This document shows positions 13,237 to 21,822 of a stretch of DNA of 33,480 nt, piece after piece. The notes beneath the pieces are model-generated. The model was not told the origin of the DNA, ran no database searches, and worked only from the letters and a program-made list of their open reading frames with translations. The DNA lies in the NCBI GenBank assembly GCA_934553185.1, contig CAKTFF010000001.1:1-33480 (forward strand). The letters are read 5' to 3'. This stretch comes from an uncultured Devosia sp. Lineage in GTDB: Bacteria; Pseudomonadota; Alphaproteobacteria; Rhizobiales; Devosiaceae. A program made the position numbers and the translations under genes. Position 1 is the first letter of the stretch, and every line of letters begins with the position of its first letter.

Positions 13237-15635
13237 CTGGCAAAGGCAATCAGCCGCGACTGCGCTTCGGCCTTGATGGCCGGAGCCTGCGCCAGCACTT
13301 GCGTCAGCAGGTAGTGGGGCAGGTCGATATGGTCGAGCGGCCGCGCGAAGTAAAAGCCCTGCAGCTGGTGGCAGGCGATCCCGGCCAGGAAATCGGCCTG
13401 TGCCTTCGTTTCGACCCCCTCTGCCGTGATCTTGAGCTTGAGCGTCTTGCCCAGCGAGGCGATAGCCTTGAGAATGTCGCGCGCCACCGCATCGTCGCTC
13501 GATGCATCCACAAAGGAGCGGTCGATCTTGATCTTGTCGAAAGGAAATTTGAGCAGGTAGCTCAGGCTCGAATAGCCGGTACCGAAATCGTCCATGGCGA
13601 TGGCGACACCGAGTTGGCGCAGCTCGACCAGCTTTTCCACCACCTCTTCGGGGTTCTCCATCAAGAGCCCTTCGGTGATCTCGATCTCGAGCCGATGCGC
13701 CGCAAGACCCGAAACGGCGAGCGCATGCTTGACCACGATGGCAATGTCGGAGCGGCGGAAATGCTTGGCTGAAAGATTGACGGCAACCGTGAGGTGTTCG
13801 GGCCAGGTCGCCGCTGCCATGCAGGCATGAACAATGGTCCAGTCGCCGATATCAACGATGAGATTCGATTGCTCGGCAACGGGAATGAACTGTGCCGGCG
13901 ACACCAGGCCGCGGGTGGGATGGTTCCAGCGGATCAGCGCTTCAAAGCCGGTCGGCCGGCCATCGAGCGCGCCCACCAGCGGCTGGTAGTACAGCACCAG
14001 TTCGTCCTTGGTGAGGGCATCGCGCAACTCGAGCTCCAGCAGTTGCCGCTCACGCGCTTCGGAATCCATCGTGCTTTCAAAGAACCGGTATACTGAGCGT
14101 CCATCGGCCTTGGCGCGATAAAGCGCCAGATCAGCATTGCGCAGGATCTGGTCGGCCCGCGTGCCGTTGAGCGGCGCCATGGCCATGCCGATGCTGACGC
14201 CGATGCTGATCTGGTCGTCATCGAACTGAAACGGCCGCCTGATCTCGCCGATGATCCGGGAGGCCAGCGCCCCGAGCTGGTCGACATCGCACAGATTGGG
14301 AAAGATGATGGCAAATTCGTCGCCGCCGAGCCGGGCCGCGAAGTCGGTCTCGCGCACGAGGCCTTGGATGCGGCGCGCAACCATCACCAGCAGCCGGTCG
14401 CCGGCCATGTGGCCACGGCTGTCATTGACCGACTTGAACTGGTCAAGATCAAGAAACATCACTGAGAAGGGCGTGCCGTAACGCTCAAGGCGCGCCACGC
14501 AGCTATTGAGCTGTTCGGTGAACTTGGTGCGGTTCAGAAGGCCCGTCATCGGGTCGTGGTGCGCCAGCATGGTGATGCGCCGCTCCGCCAGTTTACGCTG
14601 GGTGATATCGGAGCCCGTGCCGATATAACCGAGATAGCCGCTGGACTCCTCGTAGGCCGGCTTGCCGGTGAGCGACCACCAGCTTTCCTTGCCATCTGCC
14701 ATCACCATCAGCTCGACATCCTGGAAGGTCTGCCGCGCGGCGATGTCCTCTTCGAGATGCAGCATCAGCGGATCGTTGGGCGGTGTGATGTAGCGCAGGA
14801 AATCCACAAAGTCGGCGCCCAAAAGGTCGGCCTCCTGGACGCCGGTCGCCTTGGTGAAACCGCCCGACATGCGGTTGATGGCACCCTGGCTGCTGAAACC
14901 CCAGATCCAGTCCGACGTGCTTTGCTCGAACTCGCGCAGCAGCAGGCCGATGATCTCGCCCTTTTCCTTGACCAGCGTTTCCGAAGCGCGATGCGCCACA
15001 AAGGCGGCGGCATGGTTGAGCGTCACCACGACCATGATAAAGGTCAAACCCATCAGCAGCGTCGCATGGACCCAAAGGTCGGGCGTCGCGTCGCGACCAC
15101 TGATCGTCGCCATGGCGCCGATCATCAGCGGGATAGCGAAGACCGCAAGCGCCTGTGGATAGTTGAGGAGGGTCAGCATGGAAATGCAGAGCAGCCCCCC
15201 TACCCCAATCATGGTCGCCGCCTGCAAGGTTGCGCCTTGGCCGGTTGGCATGGCTGCAAGCACGAAGCCCCAAAGCAGACCGCTCACCAGTGCATAGGTG
15301 ATGGTGCGCAGCACGGCATTGCTGGGATTTTTGCCTTCAAGCCGACGGCCGTGTTGCAGCCAGGAGAGATAGGAGACATGCAGGCCAATGACGACGATGA
15401 CCGCCAGCGCAGCGGCGATCGGCAGAAACCTCGGCGTATGCCAGGTCAACACCAGGAACACGACCGACACCACCACCGATGCGGCCAGCATGGCCGGCGC
15501 CATGCGCACAACCGAACCCAGTTGCTTGCGCAACAACTTGGCGCGCACATGCGGCGACAACGCGTCCGCGCCGATGGCACGATCGACGAAGTTGTTGACC
15601 AGAACAAGAAGGCCCATGCCGGGAACGATGCTCAT
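13233..15635 (-). CDS. Six-TM PAS-GGDEF-EAL cyclic-di-GMP signalling protein
   Basis: An 800-residue inner-membrane protein, numbered from ATG 15635. Six hydrophobic helices lie at about 45-65, 70-92, 112-130, 140-157, 162-179 and 187-206, forming an integral-membrane sensor. A PAS domain spans about 235-345, GGDEF about 355-520 and EAL about 530-780. Both catalytic motifs are intact: GGDEF at 437-441 with an RxxD inhibitory site five residues before it (RETD), and EAL at 565-567 with DDFGTGYSS. It could therefore both make and break cyclic-di-GMP; net activity cannot be told. The start is uncertain: GGAGAG lies 11 bases before ATG 15635, while the frame is open to a GTG at 15725. Confidence 0.92.
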   Translation of the reverse strand: MSIVPGMGLLVLVNNFVDRAIGADALSPHVRAKLLRKQLGSVVRMAPAMLAASVVVSVVFLVLTWHTPRFLPIAAALAVIVVIGLHVSYLSWLQHGRRLEGKNPSNAVLRTITYALVSGLLWGFVLAAMPTGQGATLQAATMIGVGGLLCISMLTLLNYPQALAVFAIPLMIGAMATISGRDATPDLWVHATLLMGLTFIMVVVTLNHAAAFVAHRASETLVKEKGEIIGLLLREFEQSTSDWIWGFSSQGAINRMSGGFTKATGVQEADLLGADFVDFLRYITPPNDPLMLHLEEDIAARQTFQDVELMVMADGKESWWSLTGKPAYEESSGYLGYIGTGSDITQRKLAERRITMLAHHDPMTGLLNRTKFTEQLNSCVARLERYGTPFSVMFLDLDQFKSVNDSRGHMAGDRLLVMVARRIQGLVRETDFAARLGGDEFAIIFPNLCDVDQLGALASRIIGEIRRPFQFDDDQISIGVSIGMAMAPLNGTRADQILRNADLALYRAKADGRSVYRFFESTMDSEARERQLLELELRDALTKDELVLYYQPLVGALDGRPTGFEALIRWNHPTRGLVSPAQFIPVAEQSNLIVDIGDWTIVHACMAAATWPEHLTVAVNLSAKHFRRSDIAIVVKHALAVSGLAAHRLEIEITEGLLMENPEEVVEKLVELRQLGVAIAMDDFGTGYSSLSYLLKFPFDKIKIDRSFVDASSDDAVARDILKAIASLGKTLKLKITAEGVETKAQADFLAGIACHQLQGFYFARPLDHIDLPHYLLTQVLAQAPAIKAEAQSRLIAFAS

Positions 15636-15821
15636 GGCGGCAACATGCTCTCCAGCACTTAATTTTGAGTATGTGATTACACCAACAAATGGGGAGAACT
15701 CGTCGCATGAGTGCAACCCGAACACTTTGGATCAGACAAAATAAACAATGGCCGTTAAGCTGCTTTTCAAGCGGACTGCCTAGTTCTTCCCTTTCCAAGT
15801 AACCGCCGCCGGAGCGTATGG

Positions 15822-17171
15822 ATGACGATCAAGACCGACACAGTGCCAGAAGCTGCGCTCACAGGCAGCCTTCGCGACTATCGTTCCCCGCAGGGGCAGC
15901 ACCTGGTTGATCGTGTCGCCAGCTTCTACGAGTGGCAAAACCTGCGCCGCGAACATGATTTGTGGCCCTATGCGCGTTCCACGTCCACCGCCCCACAGGC
16001 CCGCTGCGAGGCCAAGAGCGACACGGGCGACGCCTTCTCAGGCATCAACTTCGCCAGTCAGGATTATCTCAGCCTGTCATCGCACCCGGCAGTCAAGGCT
16101 GCCGCCATCGAAGCAATCGGCCGCTATGGCGTTCACAGCGCCGGGTCTGCGGCTCTTTTGGGAAACACCACCAATTCGCTGCTGCTTGAGCAAGCACTCT
16201 CAGACTTTTTGGGTGGGCGCGAAATCGTGCTTTATCCCACCGGCTGGGCGGCGGGCTATGGATCGGTCCAGGGCTTTGTTCGCGCCAACGACCATGTCGT
16301 GCTCGATATCCTCGCCCATTCGTGCCTTCAGGAAGGCGCCAAGGCGGCAACGCAGAACATCCACTATCATGGCCATCTCAACCTCGATGCGCTGACGCGC
16401 AAGCTCGAGCGCATTCGGGCCACCGATAAGGACAACGGCATCCTGGTGGTGACGGAAAGCCTTTTCTCCATGCATTCCGATACGCCGGACCTTCTTGCCA
16501 TGCGTGCGCTCTGCGACCAGCATGGGGCGACGCTTCTGGTGGACTGCGCGCATGACCTGGGTTCGGTCGGCGATGACGGGCTGGGGCATTTGGGCCTCCA
16601 GAACGCCATGGACGCGGCGGACATCATCATCGGCAGCTTCAGCAAGACGTTCGGGTCCAATGGCGGCTTCATCGCCGTCAAGTCCAAGGCGACTGCCGAA
16701 TACCTCAAATACTATAGCGCCACCCACACCTTCTCCAACGCCCTATCCCCCGTTCAGGCCGCTACTGTGTTGTGCGCGCTGGGCATCGTGCGGTCCGAAG
16801 AAGGCCGTGCCCTCCGCCGCAAGCTGATGGACAACATCCTTTATCTGCGCAGCGAGATCACGCGGGCGGGGCTCGAAACCTTGGGCGATCCCTCCCCCAT
16901 CGTTCCCGTACGCCTCGGCGTCGAGGGCGTGGGGCGCTTTGCCTCGCGCCACCTGATGGCGCAGGGCGGCATTGCCAACCTTGTGGAATACCCCGCCGTT
17001 CCCCAGGGCGGCGCGCGCTTCCGCTTTCAGGTCATGGCATCCCATACGCGCGAGGACATCGACCAGGTCGTCGCCATTCTGGCCAAGGCTATGCGCGACG
17101 CCGATCTGGAATATCGTCTGGGCCACGAAGGCGAGAAGGAACCTGCTCGCTCGGGCGCTGCGGTCGCTTAG
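15822..17171 (+). CDS. Alpha-oxoamine synthase family PLP enzyme (BioF/KBL/SPT/CqsA-like), substrate unknown
   Basis: A 449-residue fold-type I PLP enzyme. It matches the family that condenses an amino acid with an acyl-CoA: NFASQDYLSLSSHP (76-89), GSAALLGNT (108-116), H166 in DILAHSCLQEGA that stacks on PLP, D241 and H244, and the PLP lysine K275 in GSFSKTFGSNGGF. The usual DEAHS motif reads DCAHD (241-245). The SFSK..GGF lysine motif recalls serine palmitoyltransferases, while AHxxLxEGA recalls the autoinducer synthases CqsA/LqsA. The N-terminal about 70 residues (FYEWQNLRREHDLWPYAR) are longer than in BioF. No biotin, heme or sphingolipid genes are nearby. GGAG lies seven bases before the ATG. 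Its stop is six bases from that of the convergent receiver gene; small hairpins lie at 17165-17183 (GAAA loop) and 17198-17220. Confidence 0.85.
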   Translation: MTIKTDTVPEAALTGSLRDYRSPQGQHLVDRVASFYEWQNLRREHDLWPYARSTSTAPQARCEAKSDTGDAFSGINFASQDYLSLSSHPAVKAAAIEAIGRYGVHSAGSAALLGNTTNSLLLEQALSDFLGGREIVLYPTGWAAGYGSVQGFVRANDHVVLDILAHSCLQEGAKAATQNIHYHGHLNLDALTRKLERIRATDKDNGILVVTESLFSMHSDTPDLLAMRALCDQHGATLLVDCAHDLGSVGDDGLGHLGLQNAMDAADIIIGSFSKTFGSNGGFIAVKSKATAEYLKYYSATHTFSNALSPVQAATVLCALGIVRSEEGRALRRKLMDNILYLRSEITRAGLETLGDPSPIVPVRLGVEGVGRFASRHLMAQGGIANLVEYPAVPQGGARFRFQVMASHTREDIDQVVAILAKAMRDADLEYRLGHEGEKEPARSGAAVA

Positions 17172-17177
17172 CGAAAG

Positions 17178-17573
17178 CTAGCGATAATCCAATGCCGCCT
17201 GGGGCGTCTTTGGCCCCAGGACGGCATGCATCTTGCCGATCAGGCGCAGCAAATCGACCGGCTTGGTATCGAAGTCGATGCAGCCGGCAGCAAGAGCCTT
17301 GGCACGGTCTGACTCAAAGGCACTGGCGGTCAGCGCGATAACAGGAATGGCTGCGGTCTCCGCATCGGCCTTGATCCGCCGCGTGGCCTCGCAACCATCC
17401 ATCTCCCCCAGCCCGATATCCATCAGGATCACGTCGGGCAGCAAGGCCTTGGCCGCGGCGATGCCGCTCGGACCGTCCTCGGCGAAGCGGATGGAAAAGC
17501 CGCGCCGCTCCAGCCGGCGTCCCAGCACGTCGCGATTGATCGGGTTGTCTTCAACAATAAGGACCAATGCCAT
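17178..17573 (-). CDS. Single-domain response regulator (CheY/DivK-like receiver)
   Basis: A 131-residue stand-alone receiver domain: acidic pair E8-D9 in IVEDNP, phospho-acceptor D52 in VILMDIGLGEMDG, T82 in ALTASAF, and K in DTKPVDL. There is no output domain, so it must act through protein contact or as a phosphate shuttle. It starts 17 bases after the hybrid kinase stop on the same strand, so the two are very likely co-transcribed and form a relay. The sequence resembles DivK and hybrid-kinase receivers (NPINRD after the acidic pair). Its 3' end meets the PLP enzyme gene. Confidence 0.92.
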   Translation of the reverse strand: MALVLIVEDNPINRDVLGRRLERRGFSIRFAEDGPSGIAAAKALLPDVILMDIGLGEMDGCEATRRIKADAETAAIPVIALTASAFESDRAKALAAGCIDFDTKPVDLLRLIGKMHAVLGPKTPQAALDYR

Positions 17574-17590
17574 GGCCGATTTACTACCTG

Positions 17591-19489
17591 CTATTCGTTT
17601 GCGGCCTTCGCGCGCGGTTGACCGCGCGTGGCACGGATCGCCGCCAATGCAGCCTTGACCTTGCTCGCGTCGAACGGCTTCATCACAATGCCATCCGCTC
17701 CGGCCGCAAGGGCCTTGCTTCGTTCAGCGAGGATGGAAATCATGAACACCGGGATATCGGCGGTGACAGGGTCGGCGCGTAACGCAGCCAACACATCCCA
17801 ACCATCAAATCCGGGCATAAGAATGTCGAGGAAAATGGCCGCCGGTTGAACCGTGCGGGCGATCTGCAAAGCCGATTGCGGCGCATCGGTACAGATCGGG
17901 GCAAAATCCTCCTTGCGGAACAGGCGCTCGGCGACATGGAGGAAGTCACGATCATCATCAACGATCAGAATGCGCTGCCGCTTGTCGTGGCTTTCGGTAT
18001 GGCTGCTGAGGCTCACATAGCCCGCATCGTGATCAGCGGCTGCGCTGTGGTTCCAACCGCTCCGGAGTTCGCCCTCCCGATGTTCGCTCGACAGCACCAC
18101 AACAGGCGAAGCCGGTTCCGGCGCCACGCGATCCATATTGCCTGGCAAGCGGATGGTGAAGCGGCTGCCCTTGCCCAATTCGCTGTGGATCTCGATCTGC
18201 CCACCCATCAGCCGGCAAAGGTTTTGGCTCAGCGACAGGCCCAGTCCAGTACCGCCATAAACAGCCGCAATTCGCGAACTGGCCTGTGAGAAGTTGGAGA
18301 ACAGCGCCTTTTGCTGCTCGCTGGAAATGCCGATCCCGGTATCGATAACCGCAATCTCCACCCATCCCGCACTGCGGCTGACATCAAGGGTGATCTGCCC
18401 ATTCTGGGTGAACTTGGCAGCGTTGGACAGGAGGTTAAACACAGCCTGTCGCAACTTGGTGGCGTCCGCCCGGATCGTGCCCAGGCTGTCGCCGCGCTTG
18501 ACCACGAAGCTGTTGGTATTCTTCGCGGCAAGTGGGCGGGCCGTGGCCTCCACCTCGTCGATCAGCTTGTCGAGATCGAGATCTTCCACATGGAGCACCA
18601 TCTTGCCCGCCTCGATCTTGGAGATGTCGAGGATGTCGTTGACCATGGCGAGAAGATGTTTGCCGGCAGCGCTGATCTTTTGCAGGTCGGCGATCTGCTC
18701 GCCCCGTCCATCAAGCTCTGCATCTTCCAGCAGAAGTTCGGAATATCCAAGCACGGCATTGAGCGGCGTGCGCAATTCGTGGCTCATCTTGGCCAGGAAC
18801 TCGGACTTGGCGCCGTTGGCGCGTTCGGCCTCTTCCTTGGTGATGGTCAGCGCCTTGAGGGTGGACTGATGCCGGTCGATCTCCTTGATCAACTCGGACT
18901 GGCTGTCCACGACGCTCGAGTAATAGGCCGCCATCATGAACACGTAGATATTGGCGCCCAACGCCGAAAGCACACCGGCGACCACCATGTTCTCGACCGG
19001 AATATGGGTCGGGAAATCACCGAAGAGGTGCAGGACATAAAGCGAGCCGATGCCGAGCACGATCTGGGAAAACACGAATATGCGCGTTAACCAGCTCGAT
19101 CCCAGATACATGAAAGCCAAAAGCGGCGTCAGCACGAACCAGACCAGGAACGGCGAGCTTGTGCCACCATAGTTGAAGGTGCCCCACAGCACGCAGAAGC
19201 TCAGGTTCAGCACCGACGCCATGGCGAGCGGCGTATAGGCTCGCGGGAACAGCTTGACCAGCGCCAGAAACGGCCAGAACCCATAGATGGAAGCAGCAAG
19301 GATCAGCACATGCGGCATCGGCTGCGGGTCGGCGAACCACAGGAACACGGGGATCGGCGTGGCGATGATCGGGCCGAACAGATGGCTGATGATAAACATC
19401 TGCACGCGCTTGCGCGTATGCAGATCACCACTGAGATGGGCGGGAATAAACCAGTTCATCACGCCTTGAAAAAGCGTCAGGAAAGCCAA
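17591..19489 (-). CDS. Six-TM hybrid sensor histidine kinase with C-terminal receiver
   Basis: A 632-residue inner-membrane protein. About six hydrophobic helices (about 33-53, 61-80, 86-104, 113-130, 135-155, 168-190) form the sensor. A short coiled coil and a HisKA domain follow (H237 in KMSHELRTPLNAV). The ATPase domain has NLLSNAAKF, DTGIGIS and GGTGLGLSL, then a linker at about 452-503, and a receiver (504-622) has DDD at 511-513, phospho-acceptor D555 and K in MKPF. It senses through the membrane domain because there is no periplasmic domain, which suits a membrane-soluble or small signal. The first codon is TTG 19489 with GAGG six bases before it; ATG 19459 with AAGG is an alternative. 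Phosphate probably passes to the receiver encoded 17 bases downstream. Confidence 0.93.
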   Translation of the reverse strand: MAFLTLFQGVMNWFIPAHLSGDLHTRKRVQMFIISHLFGPIIATPIPVFLWFADPQPMPHVLILAASIYGFWPFLALVKLFPRAYTPLAMASVLNLSFCVLWGTFNYGGTSSPFLVWFVLTPLLAFMYLGSSWLTRIFVFSQIVLGIGSLYVLHLFGDFPTHIPVENMVVAGVLSALGANIYVFMMAAYYSSVVDSQSELIKEIDRHQSTLKALTITKEEAERANGAKSEFLAKMSHELRTPLNAVLGYSELLLEDAELDGRGEQIADLQKISAAGKHLLAMVNDILDISKIEAGKMVLHVEDLDLDKLIDEVEATARPLAAKNTNSFVVKRGDSLGTIRADATKLRQAVFNLLSNAAKFTQNGQITLDVSRSAGWVEIAVIDTGIGISSEQQKALFSNFSQASSRIAAVYGGTGLGLSLSQNLCRLMGGQIEIHSELGKGSRFTIRLPGNMDRVAPEPASPVVVLSSEHREGELRSGWNHSAAADHDAGYVSLSSHTESHDKRQRILIVDDDRDFLHVAERLFRKEDFAPICTDAPQSALQIARTVQPAAIFLDILMPGFDGWDVLAALRADPVTADIPVFMISILAERSKALAAGADGIVMKPFDASKVKAALAAIRATRGQPRAKAANE

Positions 19490-19578
19490 GGGTCGCCTCG
19501 CGGGAAAAACACGCCCACTATGCCGTCAACCCTTCAAGGGAAGGTAAACCCTTCTCCTGCATCTGGAAATATGCGTAG

Positions 19579-20790
19579 CTAGAGCCCGAAAGTCTGATGC
19601 TCCAAGGCGGTCATGACGCCACGCAATTCCGCCAACCCTTTCATCCGTCCGATCGTGGGGTAGCCAGGCTGCGAACGGCGGCCCAGATCGTCGAGGATGT
19701 CCTGCCCGTGATCAGGGCGCATGGGAATGATCGCATCGGCTCGTCCCTCAGCCTTGCGCCGCCGCTCTTCACGCACCACGGCAGCAATCACGGCGACCAT
19801 GTCGGTATCGCCTGCCAGATGCTCGGCCTCATAGAACGAGCCCACGAGGGCGTCGCTGTCGCGCTTGACGTTGCGCAGATGCAGGAAATGTACCTTTGGG
19901 GCGAACTGCTCGAAGATCGCGGGGAGGTCGTTGTCCGGGCGCGCACCCAAAGAGCCCGTGCAAAAGGTCATGCCATTGGCTTGGCTATCCACCGCATCGA
20001 GAATGAACGCATAGTCCTCAGCGGTGGACATGACCCGCGGCAGTCCCAGCAGCGAGAACGGCGGATCGTCGGGGTGGCAGCAAAGGCGTAGGCCCAGCTC
20101 TTCGGCCGTGGGCACAACCTCTTCAAGAAATTGAACAAAATGGGCGCGCAATTGGTCCCGGCTGATGGCGCCATATTCATCGAGATGGGCTTGAACGTCC
20201 TCGAGCGACATGGATTCAGTCGAACCCGGCAGGCCCATGGTGACATTGCGCGCTAATTGTCGGCGCGCCGTGTCGTCCATCCCGGCAAAACGACGTTCTG
20301 CCTCGTCAGCAATGGCGTTTGAATAGTCTGCCGCGGCGCCCTGCCGGTTGAGGACATGGATGTCGAAGGCGGCAAAATCATTGATGTCGAAGCGCATGCA
20401 CGAGCCGCCATTGGGCACGCTCCAGCGCAGGTCGGTGCGCGTCCAGTCCAGCACCGGCATGAAATTGTAGCAGATGACCTCGATGCCCGTTTCGGCAAGG
20501 TTGCGCATCGAGATCTTGTAGTTCTCGATATGCTCGCGCCAATCGCCTTTCTGCTTCTTGATGTCTTCGGAAACCGGCAGGCTTTCAACCACGTCCCAGG
20601 TCAGGCCCGATGTGGAGCCGTCTTTGCGCGTCGCAATTTCCTTGTGCCGCTTGTTGATCTCCTCTGGCGTCCAAACCACGCCATTGGGCACATGGTGCAG
20701 CGCGCTGACGACGCCGACCGCGCCCACCTGGGTAATATCGTCGATGCTGCACAGGTCCTTGGGCCCGAACCATCGCCAGGTTTGTCGCAT
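19579..20790 (-). CDS. uxuA: Mannonate dehydratase
   Basis: A 403-residue enzyme that dehydrates D-mannonate to 2-keto-3-deoxy-D-gluconate (KDG), cytoplasmic, Mn/Fe dependent. The N-terminus MRQTWRWFGPKD and ALHHVPNGVVW match UxuA closely. Metal-site motifs CCHPDDPP, LHLRNV and MRPDHGQD are intact, and the length is that of the family. Start ATG 20790 has GAGGAG (20804-20799) eight bases upstream; the GTG at 20799 overlaps that ribosome site. It is the last gene of the uronate operon, 38 bases after the TRIC gene. It brings the glucuronate/mannonate branch to KDG, the same product as KduI/KduD. The partner mannonate oxidoreductase and KDG kinase/aldolase are not in the window. Confidence 0.95.
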   Translation of the reverse strand: MRQTWRWFGPKDLCSIDDITQVGAVGVVSALHHVPNGVVWTPEEINKRHKEIATRKDGSTSGLTWDVVESLPVSEDIKKQKGDWREHIENYKISMRNLAETGIEVICYNFMPVLDWTRTDLRWSVPNGGSCMRFDINDFAAFDIHVLNRQGAAADYSNAIADEAERRFAGMDDTARRQLARNVTMGLPGSTESMSLEDVQAHLDEYGAISRDQLRAHFVQFLEEVVPTAEELGLRLCCHPDDPPFSLLGLPRVMSTAEDYAFILDAVDSQANGMTFCTGSLGARPDNDLPAIFEQFAPKVHFLHLRNVKRDSDALVGSFYEAEHLAGDTDMVAVIAAVVREERRRKAEGRADAIIPMRPDHGQDILDDLGRRSQPGYPTIGRMKGLAELRGVMTALEHQTFGL

Positions 20791-20828
20791 ATCAGGCACT
20801 CCTCGCGCGTGTGGTCAGGTGAACGGGG

Positions 20829-21458
20829 TCAGTCATTGCGCCTTGACCACAGGTCCTTGTCATAAACAAAAATCGGCATTTCCCATTTGCGCAGAATGGC
20901 GACGACGCGCAGGGGAAAGCCGATGGCAATGGCGGCAAGGATGACGAGATCGGGGTAGATGCCCGCCGTCAGCCCGAAATAATAGATTGCGCCGGTAACG
21001 ATGGAGACCGTGGCATAAAGCTCGCCGCGAAACACCAGCGGCACCTCGTTGCACAAGACATCGCGCAAAATGCCGCCGAATATGCCGGTCACCATGCCCG
21101 CCACCAGAACGATCAGCGGATGGGCGCCCACTTCCATCGCCACATTGCAGCCGATGATGGTGAACACCACAAGGCCCAAGCCATCGAGCAGCAGAAACGG
21201 CCAGCGCAGGCGATCAACCACTCGGGCGATTGCGATGGTGAACAGGGCAGCACCACACACCAGCAGCAGAATAAAGGGATTGCGCACCCAATACAGCGGA
21301 TAGTGATCGAGAAACAGGTCCCGGATCGTTCCGCCGCCAAGCGCAGTGACGCAGGCAAGCAAGCATACGCCGAACCAGTCCATCTTTCGCCGCCCAGCCG
21401 CAAGCGCTGCCGTCATCGCTTCGGCAGCCGTGGCGATATAGAAGATGAAGTCGAGCAC
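20829..21458 (-). CDS. TRIC-type (UPF0126) cation channel family membrane protein
   Basis: A 209-residue inner-membrane protein with seven predicted helices in two repeats. Each carries the family glycine-Arg-Asp motif: GGGTIRD (about 41-47) and GGILRD (about 128-133). This is the bacterial trimeric intracellular cation (TRIC/UPF0126) family, which forms monovalent cation channels. The start is a GTG with GGAGG just upstream. It lies between the kdgF-like gene (25 bases) and uxuA (38 bases) on the same strand, so it appears to be co-transcribed with the uronate genes. A channel has no known step in uronate breakdown; ion balance during uptake of acidic sugars is one guess. Confidence 0.88.
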   Translation of the reverse strand: MLDFIFYIATAAEAMTAALAAGRRKMDWFGVCLLACVTALGGGTIRDLFLDHYPLYWVRNPFILLLVCGAALFTIAIARVVDRLRWPFLLLDGLGLVVFTIIGCNVAMEVGAHPLIVLVAGMVTGIFGGILRDVLCNEVPLVFRGELYATVSIVTGAIYYFGLTAGIYPDLVILAAIAIGFPLRVVAILRKWEMPIFVYDKDLWSRRND

Positions 21459-21483
21459 GGCGCCTCCGGCACGGGAGCAGTCC

Positions 21484-21819
21484 CTAGACGAACTCTTGCC
21501 GCATCGGCGTAAAAACGTCCACCAGCCGACCCGGGGTCAGCGCGACCACGCCATGCACCCGACCGCTGGGCACGATATAACTGCCGCCCTGCTCCACGAT
21601 CTCGGTCACGCCGTCGATGGTGACCTCGAACCGGCCTTCGGCCACGTAGCTGACCTGGATATGAGGGTGCGAATGAAGCGCCCCCACGGCACCGGCCTCA
21701 AAGCCGAACTCCACCTGCATGAGGTCCGGCGTATGGATCAGCACCCGGCGGGTATTGCCCGGCCCTATCTCGGTCCAGGGCGTGTCGCCCGGTTGGGCGA
21801 AGAGTTTCTGTTCAGTCAT
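21484..21819 (-). CDS. kdgF: KdgF-like cupin, uronate linearisation
   Basis: A 111-residue single-domain cupin. The metal site is visible as H49, H51 and Q55 in ALHSHPHIQVSYV plus H89 in GRVHGV. The C-terminal DVFTPMRQEF holds D101, F103 and R107, in line with the catalytic residues described for KdgF. KdgF converts the cyclic 4,5-unsaturated uronate released by pectin or alginate lyases into the linear 4-deoxy-5-keto uronate. Its start lies three bases after the kduD stop, and the KduI/KduD context fits: KdgF supplies KduI's substrate. As a small cupin it could have another role, but size, motifs and operon agree. Confidence 0.88.
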   Translation of the reverse strand: MTEQKLFAQPGDTPWTEIGPGNTRRVLIHTPDLMQVEFGFEAGAVGALHSHPHIQVSYVAEGRFEVTIDGVTEIVEQGGSYIVPSGRVHGVVALTPGRLVDVFTPMRQEFV

Positions 21820-21822
21820 TGC

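Noticed and set aside
14556..15662. A 368-codon plus-strand open frame with very high His/Gln content.
   Set aside because: It is antisense to the GGDEF-EAL protein; composition and lack of motifs mark it as a shadow.
17198..17220. An 8-bp stem (CCTGGGGC / GCCCCAGG) considered as a terminator for the PLP enzyme gene.
   Set aside because: It lies inside the coding end of the convergent receiver gene and has no T-tract on the plus strand, so termination cannot be claimed.
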